The notes: generated from the sequence alone by a model not told the origin. A stretch of 14,906 nt of DNA from WYZ-LMO8 sp964586135 (GCA_964586135.1 CAZPGS010000016.1:1-14906), one strand, 5' to 3'; shown: positions 1 through 6,793, counted from the stretch's first letter. Numbers and translations are program-made.

Positions 1-683
1 GTCATAAACTCAATGATAAGAGGAGGCGAGAGCTCTTAGAGCTAAAGAGGAGCTATTCTCTGAACTACATTGTCCATGCGCCTTATGACGGCATAAATAT
101 ATCAACGCCCCAGCGCTCTTTGAGAAAGGCGGCTTTAAAGCTCATAAAAGCGTCTATGCGAGACGCGCGATACCTCGATGCGAGGCTAATAGTATTGCAC
201 TCCGGCTTTAAGTCTCCTTTAGACTTCATAAAGCCTAAGACGACGTGGAGGATATTTCTGGACACCCTGAAGGAGATAGACGGGCTCGCCAACGACTTAG
301 ACATCTATGTAGGAGTTGAAAACATGCCCTCAGGAGGAATCGCGCTAATCGAATCTTGCGATGAGGCCTTAATGTTAATCGAAGAAGTGCAAGCCCTAGA
401 GAGGATAAGGTTGACGTTGGACGTTGGTCACTCAAACACTGTCGGCGCTCACGAGGCTTGGAAGTACCTCTTAAAGGCTAGTGATCATCTACTTCACCTG
501 CACATACACGACAATAATGGCAAGAAAGACGAGCACTTAGCGGTGGGCTCTGGTACGATCAATTGGGCCTCGATAATGCCTTTAATAAAAAAGCTCAAGC
601 TCTTGGGCGGACTGTCGATAGAAGTCATGAACTTCAAGGACGCAAAAAAGAGCTTCGACGCCGTCGTCAGAATGATAAGCTAA
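1..683 (+). CDS. Sugar-phosphate isomerase / endonuclease IV-like TIM-barrel protein (5' partial)
   Basis: The frame is open from base 3 to a TAA at 681-683, giving 226 residues; the true start lies before the window. The fold signature is the AP-endonuclease-2 / xylose-isomerase-like TIM barrel. A VHAPY strand occurs near residue 25 of the visible part. Typical metal-ligand positions follow: Glu in GVENMP, Asp and His in LTLDVGHS, His residues in HLHIHDN, and Glu in LSIEVMN near the C-terminus. Family members either isomerise or epimerise sugars or cleave DNA at abasic sites, using divalent metals. I cannot separate these roles without the N-terminal metal ligands, which lie in the missing part. 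The strand order and the HLHIHDN and G-TINW segments fit the IolE/endonuclease IV superfamily. Its stop interlocks with the stop of the convergent RNase Z gene. The family is secure; the exact substrate is not. Confidence 0.8.
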   Translation, partial: HKLNDKRRRELLELKRSYSLNYIVHAPYDGINISTPQRSLRKAALKLIKASMRDARYLDARLIVLHSGFKSPLDFIKPKTTWRIFLDTLKEIDGLANDLDIYVGVENMPSGGIALIESCDEALMLIEEVQALERIRLTLDVGHSNTVGAHEAWKYLLKASDHLLHLHIHDNNGKKDEHLAVGSGTINWASIMPLIKKLKLLGGLSIEVMNFKDAKKSFDAVVRMIS

Positions 684-1591
684 TCAGCCCACTTCAGCTC
701 TATGTTCATGAAGTCTTCGGCGATCACGGTGTTCTCGAAAATCTTTTTGGCCTGAGAAAGCAACGGAGAAGGTTCTTCGTATCTCGGACTTATGTGAGTC
801 AACACGAGTCTCTTGACGTTGGCTTCAAGAGCTATGTTGGCGGCTTGGCCAGCGGTCGAGTGGAGCTCGCTGATAGCCCTGTCTTGGAGCGTATCGTCAA
901 ACGTGGCTTCGTGAATCAACAAGTCTGCGTCCTTTGAGGCCTCCACCACCTCGTGCGTCGGAGCCGTATCCCCGCTATACACGATCTTTAGGCCTTTACG
1001 AGGGGGGCCCAAGACGTCCTCAGGCCTTATCTCACGCCCACCAATCACCACGGCCTTACCCTCTTGAAGGGCCTTCCAGAGAGGGCCTTTGGGTACTCCA
1101 AGCTCTTCGGCTTTTTTAGAGTCGAACTTCCCAGGTCTCGGCTCCTCTACCAAGGCGTATCCGTACGATTCTTCGGTGTGCTTTACCTTGAAAGCCAATA
1201 TCTTAAAGCCCCTGCCCTGATACACCGTGCCCTCAGAGACCCTATGGACTATCACGTCGAAGGAGGGGCTAAAGTTGAAAAGCTCCTTCATGTACTCAAT
1301 GAAGGACTGAAGCCTTGAGGGGCCATAAATTTCGAGGGGGTCCTGCCTGCCGGTCAATGACAACGACATCAAGACCCCGGCCAAGCCTAATACGTGGTCC
1401 GCATGCATGTGCGTTACAAAGATCTTAAGTTTCTTCCTCAGGCCTAAGCCGGCTTTCACCACTTGGCGCTGCGTTCCCTCGCCGCAGTCAAGAAGGAACT
1501 GCTCGCCATCCCTAATGACCATTATCGAAGGGAGGGACCTACGCTTAGTCGGTATGCTTGCTGAAGTCCCTAAAAATACCACTTTTATCAA
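680..1591 (-). CDS. rnz: Ribonuclease Z (tRNA 3'-end endonuclease)
   Basis: A 303-residue metallo-beta-lactamase-fold nuclease that cuts the 3' trailer from precursor tRNAs. The HxHxDH zinc motif is at residues 61-66 (HMHADH). Other ligands fit at His138 in KHTEESYGY, Asp208 in SGDT, HEATF at 227-231, the AxDxHST-like His244 and His266 in THISPR. The flexible arm (exosite) is visible as GVPKGPLWKALQEGK around 165-179, and the length matches short-form archaeal/bacterial RNase Z. The usual PTxxRN segment near residue 14 reads PTKRRSL here. Translation starts at TTG 1591: an in-frame TGA at 1609-1607 bars extension, and a GGAAGTGA ribosome site sits four bases before it. It follows the Trm-G10 methyltransferase by 15 nt, so the two are probably one tRNA-maturation transcript. 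Confidence 0.96.
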   Translation of the reverse strand: MIKVVFLGTSASIPTKRRSLPSIMVIRDGEQFLLDCGEGTQRQVVKAGLGLRKKLKIFVTHMHADHVLGLAGVLMSLSLTGRQDPLEIYGPSRLQSFIEYMKELFNFSPSFDVIVHRVSEGTVYQGRGFKILAFKVKHTEESYGYALVEEPRPGKFDSKKAEELGVPKGPLWKALQEGKAVVIGGREIRPEDVLGPPRKGLKIVYSGDTAPTHEVVEASKDADLLIHEATFDDTLQDRAISELHSTAGQAANIALEANVKRLVLTHISPRYEEPSPLLSQAKKIFENTVIAEDFMNIELKWAD

Positions 1592-1595
1592 TATG

Positions 1596-1603
1596 TCACT
1601 TCC
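1596..1603 (-). promoter_or_regulatory. Shine-Dalgarno site of rnz
   Basis: On the minus strand GGAAGTGA differs by one base from the ideal archaeal GGAGGTGA and stands four bases before the TTG codon at 1591. It lies in the 15-nt gap after the upstream methyltransferase stop. It decides the TTG start, since no ATG or GTG is available in that gap. Confidence 0.65.
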
Positions 1604-1606
1604 TTT

Positions 1607-2635
1607 TCACGTTTTTCTTAGAACCGTTATCCTCCTAGTTAAAGACTTGTGGACCCTCATCTCGTGCTGCTCTACTAAGGCCATGGAGCTCGGGACCTTT
1701 ATGTCCGTGAGCCAAGCTGGATGCGCAAAACATAGGTATCCTCCCTTCTTGAGTAAGCCCTCGCTTTGGCACAGAAGACTGTTCACTAAATCTTCTAATA
1801 AGGCTCTTTTAAGCGACGTCGATCTGCCGTAAGGAGGATCAGTCGCTATACTGTCCACAGACCCTTCGGCGACCGGTAATGTGCGCACATCGCCTCTAAT
1901 CACTCCAACAACATCACACTTCAATGATTTTAAATTCCTCAACGCCCCATGGCACATTTCGTCGTCGATGTCGAGGCCTATTACTTGACAACCCACCATA
2001 CTGGCCTCGATGGAGAAGCCCCCAGTGCCGTTAAACGGGTCTAAGAAGATTGAGCCCTCTTTCGGCCTGGCGAGGTTTACGAGGGCCCTACAGATCCTCG
2101 GCTCGAGACTTCCCGGATGAAAGAAAGGGCGATAACGCGGCCTCCTGAGGTCGTAGGCCCCCCTATCAACCTCAAACACCTTGACCCCGAAGTAAAAAGA
2201 CTTAGCCAATACCCCTCGAAGCACCACATCAGGGCTTCTTAGGTTGACTTTCGTGTTCTTAGCTCTTTCGAGGACCATAGCCCCAAGCCTCCTCTCAAGC
2301 TCTAAGGAGCTAGCGTTAATTGAAGGGGATTTTTTGGAGAGCCTTATGGCCATCGTCTTGCCTTCAAGGAAGCTGAAGTCCACGTCTTTTAAAGACCTTT
2401 CAATTTCGGCGAGGTCAGCTTTACACTTAAATAATAGCTTGACCCCCTCGAGGGTCATGGCGAGCCTCTCTTTCAATGAAGCACAAATCTCAATGTCGTC
2501 GACTTCGAAGACCATTATCGGTGGATCGACTTCACATATTTTAAAGCTGTGCCCCTTAGCTTCTAGAACAGCCTTCGCCTCTGCGGCTGGCAGAGTTTGA
2601 TGTTCTTTTGACAAAATTAGCAAGAGCTTATGCAC
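1607..2635 (-). CDS. trm-G10: tRNA (guanine-10-N2)-methyltransferase, Trm-G10/Trm11 family
   Basis: This 342-residue protein joins an N-terminal THUMP-type RNA-binding region (roughly residues 50-150) to a Rossmann-like SAM methyltransferase domain (about 165-340). The linker carries the family signature RRPRYRPFFHPG (164-175), followed by motif I around DPFNGTGG (199-206) and an acidic SAM-ribose contact in GLDID (220-224). The catalytic TDPPYG (265-270) is the N2-guanine methylation motif (DPPY). Archaeal members make m2G/m2,2G at position 10 of tRNA. The length is normal for the family. The start is GTG at 2635, placed only a few bases after the predicted transcription start, so the mRNA may be leaderless or nearly so. 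It precedes RNase Z by 15 nt on the same strand, which fits a shared role in tRNA maturation. The enzyme family is secure; mono- versus dimethylation cannot be read from sequence. Confidence 0.93.
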   Translation of the reverse strand: MHKLLLILSKEHQTLPAAEAKAVLEAKGHSFKICEVDPPIMVFEVDDIEICASLKERLAMTLEGVKLLFKCKADLAEIERSLKDVDFSFLEGKTMAIRLSKKSPSINASSLELERRLGAMVLERAKNTKVNLRSPDVVLRGVLAKSFYFGVKVFEVDRGAYDLRRPRYRPFFHPGSLEPRICRALVNLARPKEGSIFLDPFNGTGGFSIEASMVGCQVIGLDIDDEMCHGALRNLKSLKCDVVGVIRGDVRTLPVAEGSVDSIATDPPYGRSTSLKRALLEDLVNSLLCQSEGLLKKGGYLCFAHPAWLTDIKVPSSMALVEQHEMRVHKSLTRRITVLRKT

Positions 2636-2709
2636 GCGAAAAACAAGCGCATAAAGCTCTATTAAGCTTATGAGGCCTCAAGAAAGCTTAAATTGACGTG
2701 ACCCCATTT
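2636..2709. promoter_or_regulatory. Divergent promoter region (Trm-G10/rnz operon and zinc-ribbon/GPN run)
   Basis: This AT-richer gap separates divergent genes. On the minus strand AGCTTAATAG (2659-2668) lies about 26 nt before a start point near 2639, just ahead of the GTG at 2635. On the plus strand two TATA-like elements are visible: TTAAGCTTAT (2662-2671) and GCTTAAATTG (2686-2695), the latter preceded by the purine run AGAAA as a possible BRE. They would place plus-strand starts near 2693 or 2716. These are spacing-based predictions. Confidence 0.5.
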
Positions 2710-2723
2710 ATGGCAAGGGGATT

Positions 2724-2921
2724 ATTACGGTTAAGTGTCCTGAGTGCGGCGGGGACTTTCTCTACAACAAGCACTCACAACGATATATATGCGAGAACTG
2801 TGGCCTGACCATGACGAGGGAGGAGTATAGTTCTGTAACCAAGAAGAGGGCTGACAAGCCCGAAGAGAGAAACTCTTGGAGAAAGGAATACCTTAAGTGG
2901 TGGCTGAGCAAGAAGAGCTGA
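2724..2921 (+). CDS. Small zinc-ribbon protein with no ATG/GTG/TTG start
   Basis: The coding frame ending at TGA 2919-2921 encodes a clear zinc ribbon: CPECGG, 15 residues, then CENCGL, followed by a charged tail ending in a Trp-rich patch (YLKWWL). The upstream in-frame stop is TGA 2694-2696, and no ATG, GTG or TTG occurs between it and the first zinc cysteine at 2736. I annotate from ATT 2724, giving 65 residues; ATT 2721 or 2706 are alternatives. Another reading is a one-base loss in the GGGG run at 2717-2720: an extra G would join the ATG at 2710 in frame to make MARGIITVKCPEC. The stop is 24 nt before the GPN GTPase start, suggesting co-transcription. The CxxC pairs resemble TFIIB/TFS-type ribbons, so nucleic-acid or polymerase binding is possible. 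I do not recognise a named family. Confidence 0.6.
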   Translation: MTVKCPECGGDFLYNKHSQRYICENCGLTMTREEYSSVTKKRADKPEERNSWRKEYLKWWLSKKS

Positions 2922-2945
2922 CAGACAGAAGGAGAAGGAAGGCCC

Positions 2946-3743
2946 ATGTTCTACGTCTATTTCGTCGGTACGGCTGGTTCTGGAAAGTCGACGTTAGTTG
3001 ACGTGTTCTCGAGGTGGCTTAGGGAGCACGAGCAAGACGTCGTGACAGTTAACTTGGACCCGGGGGCTAAGTGGTTACCGTACGGACCCGACGTCGACGT
3101 TAGGGACTACATAAGCTTTGAGAAGGTCATGACCGAACTTTCCCTGGGACCTAATGGAGCGTTCATTGCGTGTGCCGACATGATTGCCAATTTTGCCGAG
3201 AAGCTAAAAGAAGAGGCCGAAAAGGGCAATCCGGGCTACATATTGGTAGACACACCAGGCCAGATGGAGCTCTTTGCCTTCAGAGAGGCCGGCAGGGCCA
3301 TAATATCGACGTTGTGCTCCGAGAGGACCGCGGTCGTCTATTTAGTCGACGCGAGCTTCCTCAAGAGGCCAAGCAGCCTCGCTGCCTCTCTCTTGCTCTC
3401 GGCGTCCGTTCACTTCAGCCTCTTGAAGCCACAAATATGTGTATTGTCGAAGTCAGATATTTTAACTAAGAAGGACCGTGAAGTTGTTGTGAAGTGGTTT
3501 GATAACGTAGAGTACATATGCGAGGTGCTGAGCCAAGAAGAAAGCGCCATGCTCAGCGACTTCAGTCGAAGCATAATGCAAGTTCTGACCCAGCTTGAAA
3601 GCCTGACCAACATAATCCCTGTATCCTCAATAACCGGTGAAGGTGTGGACGAGCTGTTTGGTGAGTTGCAGAGGATATTTGCCGGAGGAGAAGAGGAGTT
3701 CGTCGACGTTGGTCCCTTTAGGGTCGACGAGACTTGGCAGTAA
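2946..3743 (+). CDS. GPN-loop GTPase
   Basis: A 265-residue SIMIBI-class GTPase. Visible motifs are the P-loop GTAGSGKST (8-16), VNLDPGA (35-41), the diagnostic Gly-Pro-Asn insertion at 68-70, DTPGQ (102-106, G3) and SSITGEG (227-233, near G5). The G4 position reads SKSD (168-171) where NKxD is usual. Eukaryotic GPN1-3 assist RNA polymerase II assembly and nuclear import; archaeal homologues such as the Pyrococcus protein PAB0955 form GTP-dependent homodimers, and their cellular role is not settled. The ATG at 2946 is preceded by the purine-rich GGAGAAGGAAGG, an adequate ribosome site. It follows the small zinc-ribbon gene by 24 nt and precedes the coiled-coil gene by 6-15 nt, so it sits inside a tight plus-strand operon that also contains an Elf1-like elongation factor. 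Confidence 0.94.
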   Translation: MFYVYFVGTAGSGKSTLVDVFSRWLREHEQDVVTVNLDPGAKWLPYGPDVDVRDYISFEKVMTELSLGPNGAFIACADMIANFAEKLKEEAEKGNPGYILVDTPGQMELFAFREAGRAIISTLCSERTAVVYLVDASFLKRPSSLAASLLLSASVHFSLLKPQICVLSKSDILTKKDREVVVKWFDNVEYICEVLSQEESAMLSDFSRSIMQVLTQLESLTNIIPVSSITGEGVDELFGELQRIFAGGEEEFVDVGPFRVDETWQ

Positions 3744-3745
3744 AG

Positions 3746-3752
3746 GGCGGTG
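3746..3752 (+). promoter_or_regulatory. Shine-Dalgarno-like site favouring the TTG start of the coiled-coil gene
   Basis: GGCGGTG is one base from GGAGGTG and lies six bases before TTG 3759. The more upstream GTG at 3750 is part of this motif itself, and the ATG at 3755 meets a stop after three codons. The spacing therefore favours TTG 3759. Confidence 0.5.
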
Positions 3753-4598
3753 TCATGTTTGAATAGAGCGCCTAGAAAGGGCTATGAAAGCGAAGGGGCT
3801 AGGGAAGAAGCGACGTTAAGGAGCGAGCTGGGCAGAGTCAGGGAAGAGCTTAACTCTTTGTACAAAGACCTTGAGGACAAGAGGGCGCAAAAGGAGAGGC
3901 TGTGGAGGGAGATGGCAAGTCTTAGGCAAGAAATTGAGAAGTTGAGAGGAGAGGCATCGACTAAAAGAGAGGAGATCCTAAAGAAGAGAGAGGAGTTGAG
4001 GGAGCTGAAGAGAGAGATCGAGGAGCTGAAGAGAGAGGCGAAGGTCCTAAGGTCTAAGCTCGGACGCAGGGAGCCCGAGGAGCTGAAGAAGACGTTAGAC
4101 GAGCTAGAGTGGACGTACCAGACCTCATCTTTAAGCCTCGAGGAGGAGAAAAGGGCCATGAAGCTTATGGAGGAAGTCGGGCTCTTGGCTTTCATAGCTG
4201 AGAAGCTTAAGGAGAAAGAAAGCAAATTGCGTGAAAAGGAGGAAAGACGCCTTCACTTGATGGAAGAAGTGAAAAGACTTGCCGAGGAAGTAAAGAAGCT
4301 TAGGGAATTAATAGCAGAGATGAGAGGGAGGGTCAAAGCCTTAGCGCAGAGAAGAGAAGAGACCAGGAGGAGCGTCAAGGAGATAGTAGAGAAGATCGCA
4401 ACATTAAAGAGGAAGAGGGATGAGCTCAAGGAGAGACTTAGGGACCTCCTGAGGAAAAAGAAAGAGGCAGAAGAAGAGGCCTTGGTGAGGAGGATCGAGG
4501 AGGAGGTCAAAAGACTTATCGAAAGAGAGGAAGAGCTCGAGAAAATTTATGAGAAAATGCTGGAAGACCTTAAAATGGGGAAGAGAATAAGGCTGTAA
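3750..4598 (+). CDS. Long coiled-coil protein, COG1340-like
   Basis: Up to 282 residues, almost entirely Glu, Lys, Arg and Leu in heptad-like spacing from about residue 20 to the end, with a short non-helical N-terminus and a small break near residues 125-150 (around the WTYQTSS segment). No enzymatic motif, signal peptide or membrane segment is visible. Length and composition match the archaeal coiled-coil family COG1340, whose function is not established and which is sometimes mislabelled phosphoserine phosphatase. The listed start is GTG 3750; TTG 3759, three codons in, has the better ribosome site (GGCGGTG six bases before it). The coding strand is strongly purine-rich, producing long open frames on the opposite strand that are compositional shadows. 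It lies between the GPN GTPase and the DUF373 membrane protein, with the next gene starting within 10 bases of its stop. Confidence 0.88.
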   Translation: MSCLNRAPRKGYESEGAREEATLRSELGRVREELNSLYKDLEDKRAQKERLWREMASLRQEIEKLRGEASTKREEILKKREELRELKREIEELKREAKVLRSKLGRREPEELKKTLDELEWTYQTSSLSLEEEKRAMKLMEEVGLLAFIAEKLKEKESKLREKEERRLHLMEEVKRLAEEVKKLRELIAEMRGRVKALAQRREETRRSVKEIVEKIATLKRKRDELKERLRDLLRKKKEAEEEALVRRIEEEVKRLIEREEELEKIYEKMLEDLKMGKRIRL

Positions 4599-4607
4599 GT
4601 GTTCACC

Positions 4608-5732
4608 ATGAGGGTCTCTCCTTTCGGAAAAAAGAGGTTATTAGTACTATATGTCGATAGAGATGGGGACATAAGCAACGTCACGGGGATAGAGGCCCCT
4701 ATCATTGGTAGGGAGGCCAACCTCAAGGCCGCCATAGACTTCATACTAAAAGTCCCCGAAGAAGCAGACGCAAATGCGCTCTTCGCGGCAATAAAGCTCT
4801 ACGACGAGCTCCTAAAGGAGGGCTTCGAGTGCGAGCTTGCCACGGTTGCTGGCGTTAGAGAGGGTGGCGTTAAAGCGGACATGAAGATAGCTGAAGAGGT
4901 CGATAAGATCCTCGAGAGGCACAACGCCGATGGGATAGTATTTGTGAGTGATGGAGCCTCTGACGAACGCGTCGTACCGATCCTCCAAGCCAGAGTCCCC
5001 ATAGTCTCGATAAAGAGAGTCTTGGTGAAGCAAATGAGGCAGTTAGAAGATACATATTCTCTCTTTGTCAAGTATTGGAAGGACCTCGTCGAGAACCCTC
5101 GTTACTCTCTCTACCTCTTGGGTCTGCCAGGAACATTTTTAATTATTTTAGCGATATTGGTGACCATAGGCTATGCGCACTATGCTGGAATTGCTCTGCT
5201 GTTGATAATGGGGCTCACGATGATCGTCAAGGGGTTTAATTTAGACAAGCGATTATCCTACGGCTGGTCCACGGCGCCAGTTTTGTTCTTCGGCTCCTTC
5301 ATCGCAGCGATGGTCTTAATCGTAGCGTTATACTTGGGGGCCTCTGCTGTTGTTTCGACAGTAAACAAAGAGCCTTTCTTAGCCAATGCGTTCAATATTG
5401 GGGTGCTTGCGGGGATCTTTCTTATAAACCCGAAGAGCTACGACCCTATAGCCTACGACATTACAACAATTGATTTGATAGTGATAGCAACAGTGATAGT
5501 GATAATTGCGAGGGGGCTACATAAGCATTTGTCGGGTGGACAAAAAATATGGCACGAAGCCGTATCAGCAACATTTTGCCTCCTACTAAGGCAACCGCTT
5601 ATAGAGATGTCGTTACTTCTCTTAGATCCCCGGAGGTCGCCTATCGTCTTCGCTACGTGGACTGCCGCAACAGTGATCATCGCTGTGACGCTCACGGCAT
5701 TCTTCATCGTCTACGAAAGATTAAAGCGATAA
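4608..5732 (+). CDS. DUF373 (COG2237) family membrane protein
   Basis: 374 residues from ATG 4608. The GTG at 4599, directly after the previous TAA, would add three residues. The soluble N-terminal third carries the DUF373 signature: LYVDRDGD near residue 15, TGIEAPIIGREANLKAAIDF near 29-48, EADANALFAAIKLYDEL near 53-69, and a VFVSDGASDE strand near 115. The remaining two thirds hold about six or seven hydrophobic segments beginning near residue 155 (for example GTFLIILAILVTIGY), ending in a basic YERLKR tail. The family is archaeal and uncharacterised. The N-terminal domain looks like an alpha/beta nucleotide- or ligand-binding fold facing the cytoplasm, which is inference. It is tightly coupled to the coiled-coil gene upstream, so translational coupling is likely. 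The family call is firm; the function is unknown. Confidence 0.9.
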   Translation: MRVSPFGKKRLLVLYVDRDGDISNVTGIEAPIIGREANLKAAIDFILKVPEEADANALFAAIKLYDELLKEGFECELATVAGVREGGVKADMKIAEEVDKILERHNADGIVFVSDGASDERVVPILQARVPIVSIKRVLVKQMRQLEDTYSLFVKYWKDLVENPRYSLYLLGLPGTFLIILAILVTIGYAHYAGIALLLIMGLTMIVKGFNLDKRLSYGWSTAPVLFFGSFIAAMVLIVALYLGASAVVSTVNKEPFLANAFNIGVLAGIFLINPKSYDPIAYDITTIDLIVIATVIVIIARGLHKHLSGGQKIWHEAVSATFCLLLRQPLIEMSLLLLDPRRSPIVFATWTAATVIIAVTLTAFFIVYERLKR

Positions 5733-5778
5733 CCAGCCCTTTATGAGATGAGGCCTGAGCGCGCGTGGGTGTGGTCTG

Positions 5779-6057
5779 ATGGGCGGTCGGAGGAGAAGGA
5801 GAAAAGTTATCAGAAAGGTCGTGCGCAAGCCGCCAAAAGTATTTAGGTGTCCAAGTTGCGATACGATAAGCGTGACCGTAAGCATTGATGACGATGAGGT
5901 AGTGATTTTATGTTCTAACTGCGGCCTAGTGCTGAGAATGGGAAGAATGAAGAACTACGAACTGGTCCACTACTACAACGTTTTTATCGACAGGTACTAT
6001 TCAGGCGAGTTAAGCGTTAAAGGTGAAGAGGTTGAAGGTAGAGAAGTATCTCAATGA
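5779..6057 (+). CDS. Elf1-like transcription elongation factor (zinc ribbon)
   Basis: A 92-residue protein with a very basic N-terminus (RRRRRKVIRKVVRK, residues 4-17), a zinc ribbon with Cys24-x2-Cys27 and Cys45-x2-Cys48, then an aromatic segment NYELVHYYNVFIDRYY (59-74). This order and length match Elf1/Elof1, which in eukaryotes rides on RNA polymerase II and binds near the downstream DNA; TACK archaea carry homologues. The C-terminal 15 residues are acidic. The ATG at 5779 follows GGTGTGGTCT, a usable ribosome site. A 46-base gap after the DUF373 gene holds a possible weak TATA-like CTTTATGAG (about 5738-5746), so it may have its own promoter or be part of the longer run. Its 3' end overlaps the GGGP synthase gene by 26-35 bases, implying translational coupling with lipid synthesis. 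Confidence 0.85.
   Translation: MGGRRRRRKVIRKVVRKPPKVFRCPSCDTISVTVSIDDDEVVILCSNCGLVLRMGRMKNYELVHYYNVFIDRYYSGELSVKGEEVEGREVSQ
6021..6026 (+). promoter_or_regulatory. Shine-Dalgarno site of GGGP synthase
   Basis: AGGTGA inside the 3' end of the Elf1-like gene matches the core of GGAGGTGATC and lies five bases before TTG 6032. The GTG at 6023 overlaps the motif itself, so TTG 6032 is the better start. Confidence 0.55.
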
Positions 6058-6793
6058 CGAGATAGAGGCTAAAGGGTCAATTCACCTGTCGCTACTCGAC
6101 CCTGAGAAGTCGGACCTCGCAGAGGCCGCTAGGCTCGCCAAAATAATAGAGGAGGCCGGGAGCTCCGCCATAATGGTTGGCGGTAGCCTCAACGTTAATG
6201 AAAGAGCGATGGATGAGACCATAAAGGTCATCAAGGAGAACTGCAGTTTGCCCGTCATAGTCTTCCCCAGCAACATCAACACCATAAGCTGCTACGCTGA
6301 TGCCATATGGTTCATGTCACTCCTAAACTCCATGAACCCGTACTTCATAATAGGCGCGCAGGTACAGAGCGCGGCCATAATTAAGAAGTATGGCCTCGAG
6401 GCCCTGCCCATGGCTTACATAGTGGTAGGCGATGGCGGGACCGCGAGCATAATAGGTCAGGCAAGGCCTCTACCTCCGCACAAGGCGGAGGTCATAGCCC
6501 TCTACGCACTCGCTGCGCAGTATTTAGGCATGAGGTTCGTGTACATAGAAGGAGGCTCTGGCGCTCCTAAGCCCGTACCGCCAAGCACCGTGAAGTTCGT
6601 AAGAGGTTACATCGACGTGAGGCTTATCGTGGGCGGAGGGATAAGGAGAAGAGACCAGGCCGAGGCCTTGGCCGAGGCGGGGGCCGATATAATCGTTACC
6701 GGGACGATCTTAGAAGAAGGCGACGCAGAGCGCGAGCTAAGGGACGTAGTAAGCGGAGTGCTCGCAGGAGGGAAAAAGAGGAAAGGGCTCTAA
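6032..6793 (+). CDS. Geranylgeranylglyceryl phosphate synthase
   Basis: This enzyme joins sn-glycerol-1-phosphate to geranylgeranyl diphosphate, the first ether bond of archaeal membrane lipids. It is a TIM-barrel prenyltransferase of PcrB/GGGPS type. From TTG 6032 it has 253 residues, with HLSLLDPEK near 18-26 (Asp for magnesium), VGGSL near 49, FPSN near 78, the phosphate-binding YIEGGSG near 171, VGGGIR near 200 and DIIVTGT near 219. A GTG at 6023 would add three residues but overlaps the ribosome site. It overlaps the Elf1-like gene by 26 bases. Its TAA interlocks with the TAG of the convergent ATPase subunit B gene, leaving no room for a terminator between them. The C-terminus is Lys-rich (GGKKRKGL). 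Function is secure. Confidence 0.95.
   Translation: MKVEKYLNDEIEAKGSIHLSLLDPEKSDLAEAARLAKIIEEAGSSAIMVGGSLNVNERAMDETIKVIKENCSLPVIVFPSNINTISCYADAIWFMSLLNSMNPYFIIGAQVQSAAIIKKYGLEALPMAYIVVGDGGTASIIGQARPLPPHKAEVIALYALAAQYLGMRFVYIEGGSGAPKPVPPSTVKFVRGYIDVRLIVGGGIRRRDQAEALAEAGADIIVTGTILEEGDAERELRDVVSGVLAGGKKRKGL

Noticed and set aside
1407..1832. Plus-strand 141-codon frame across the rnz / Trm-G10 junction
   Set aside because: It is antisense to two secure enzymes with intact motifs and shows no domain of its own.
3782..4510. Long minus-strand open frames, Ser/Leu-rich, opposite the coiled-coil gene
   Set aside because: They arise because the coiled-coil coding strand is almost all purine codons; the translated product is low-complexity and has no start context.
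5733..5778. Possible C/D box small RNA upstream of the Elf1-like gene (GAGATGA with nearby CTGA motifs)
   Set aside because: The first CTGA is only three bases from the C-like box, leaving no room for a guide, and the C box deviates from consensus.
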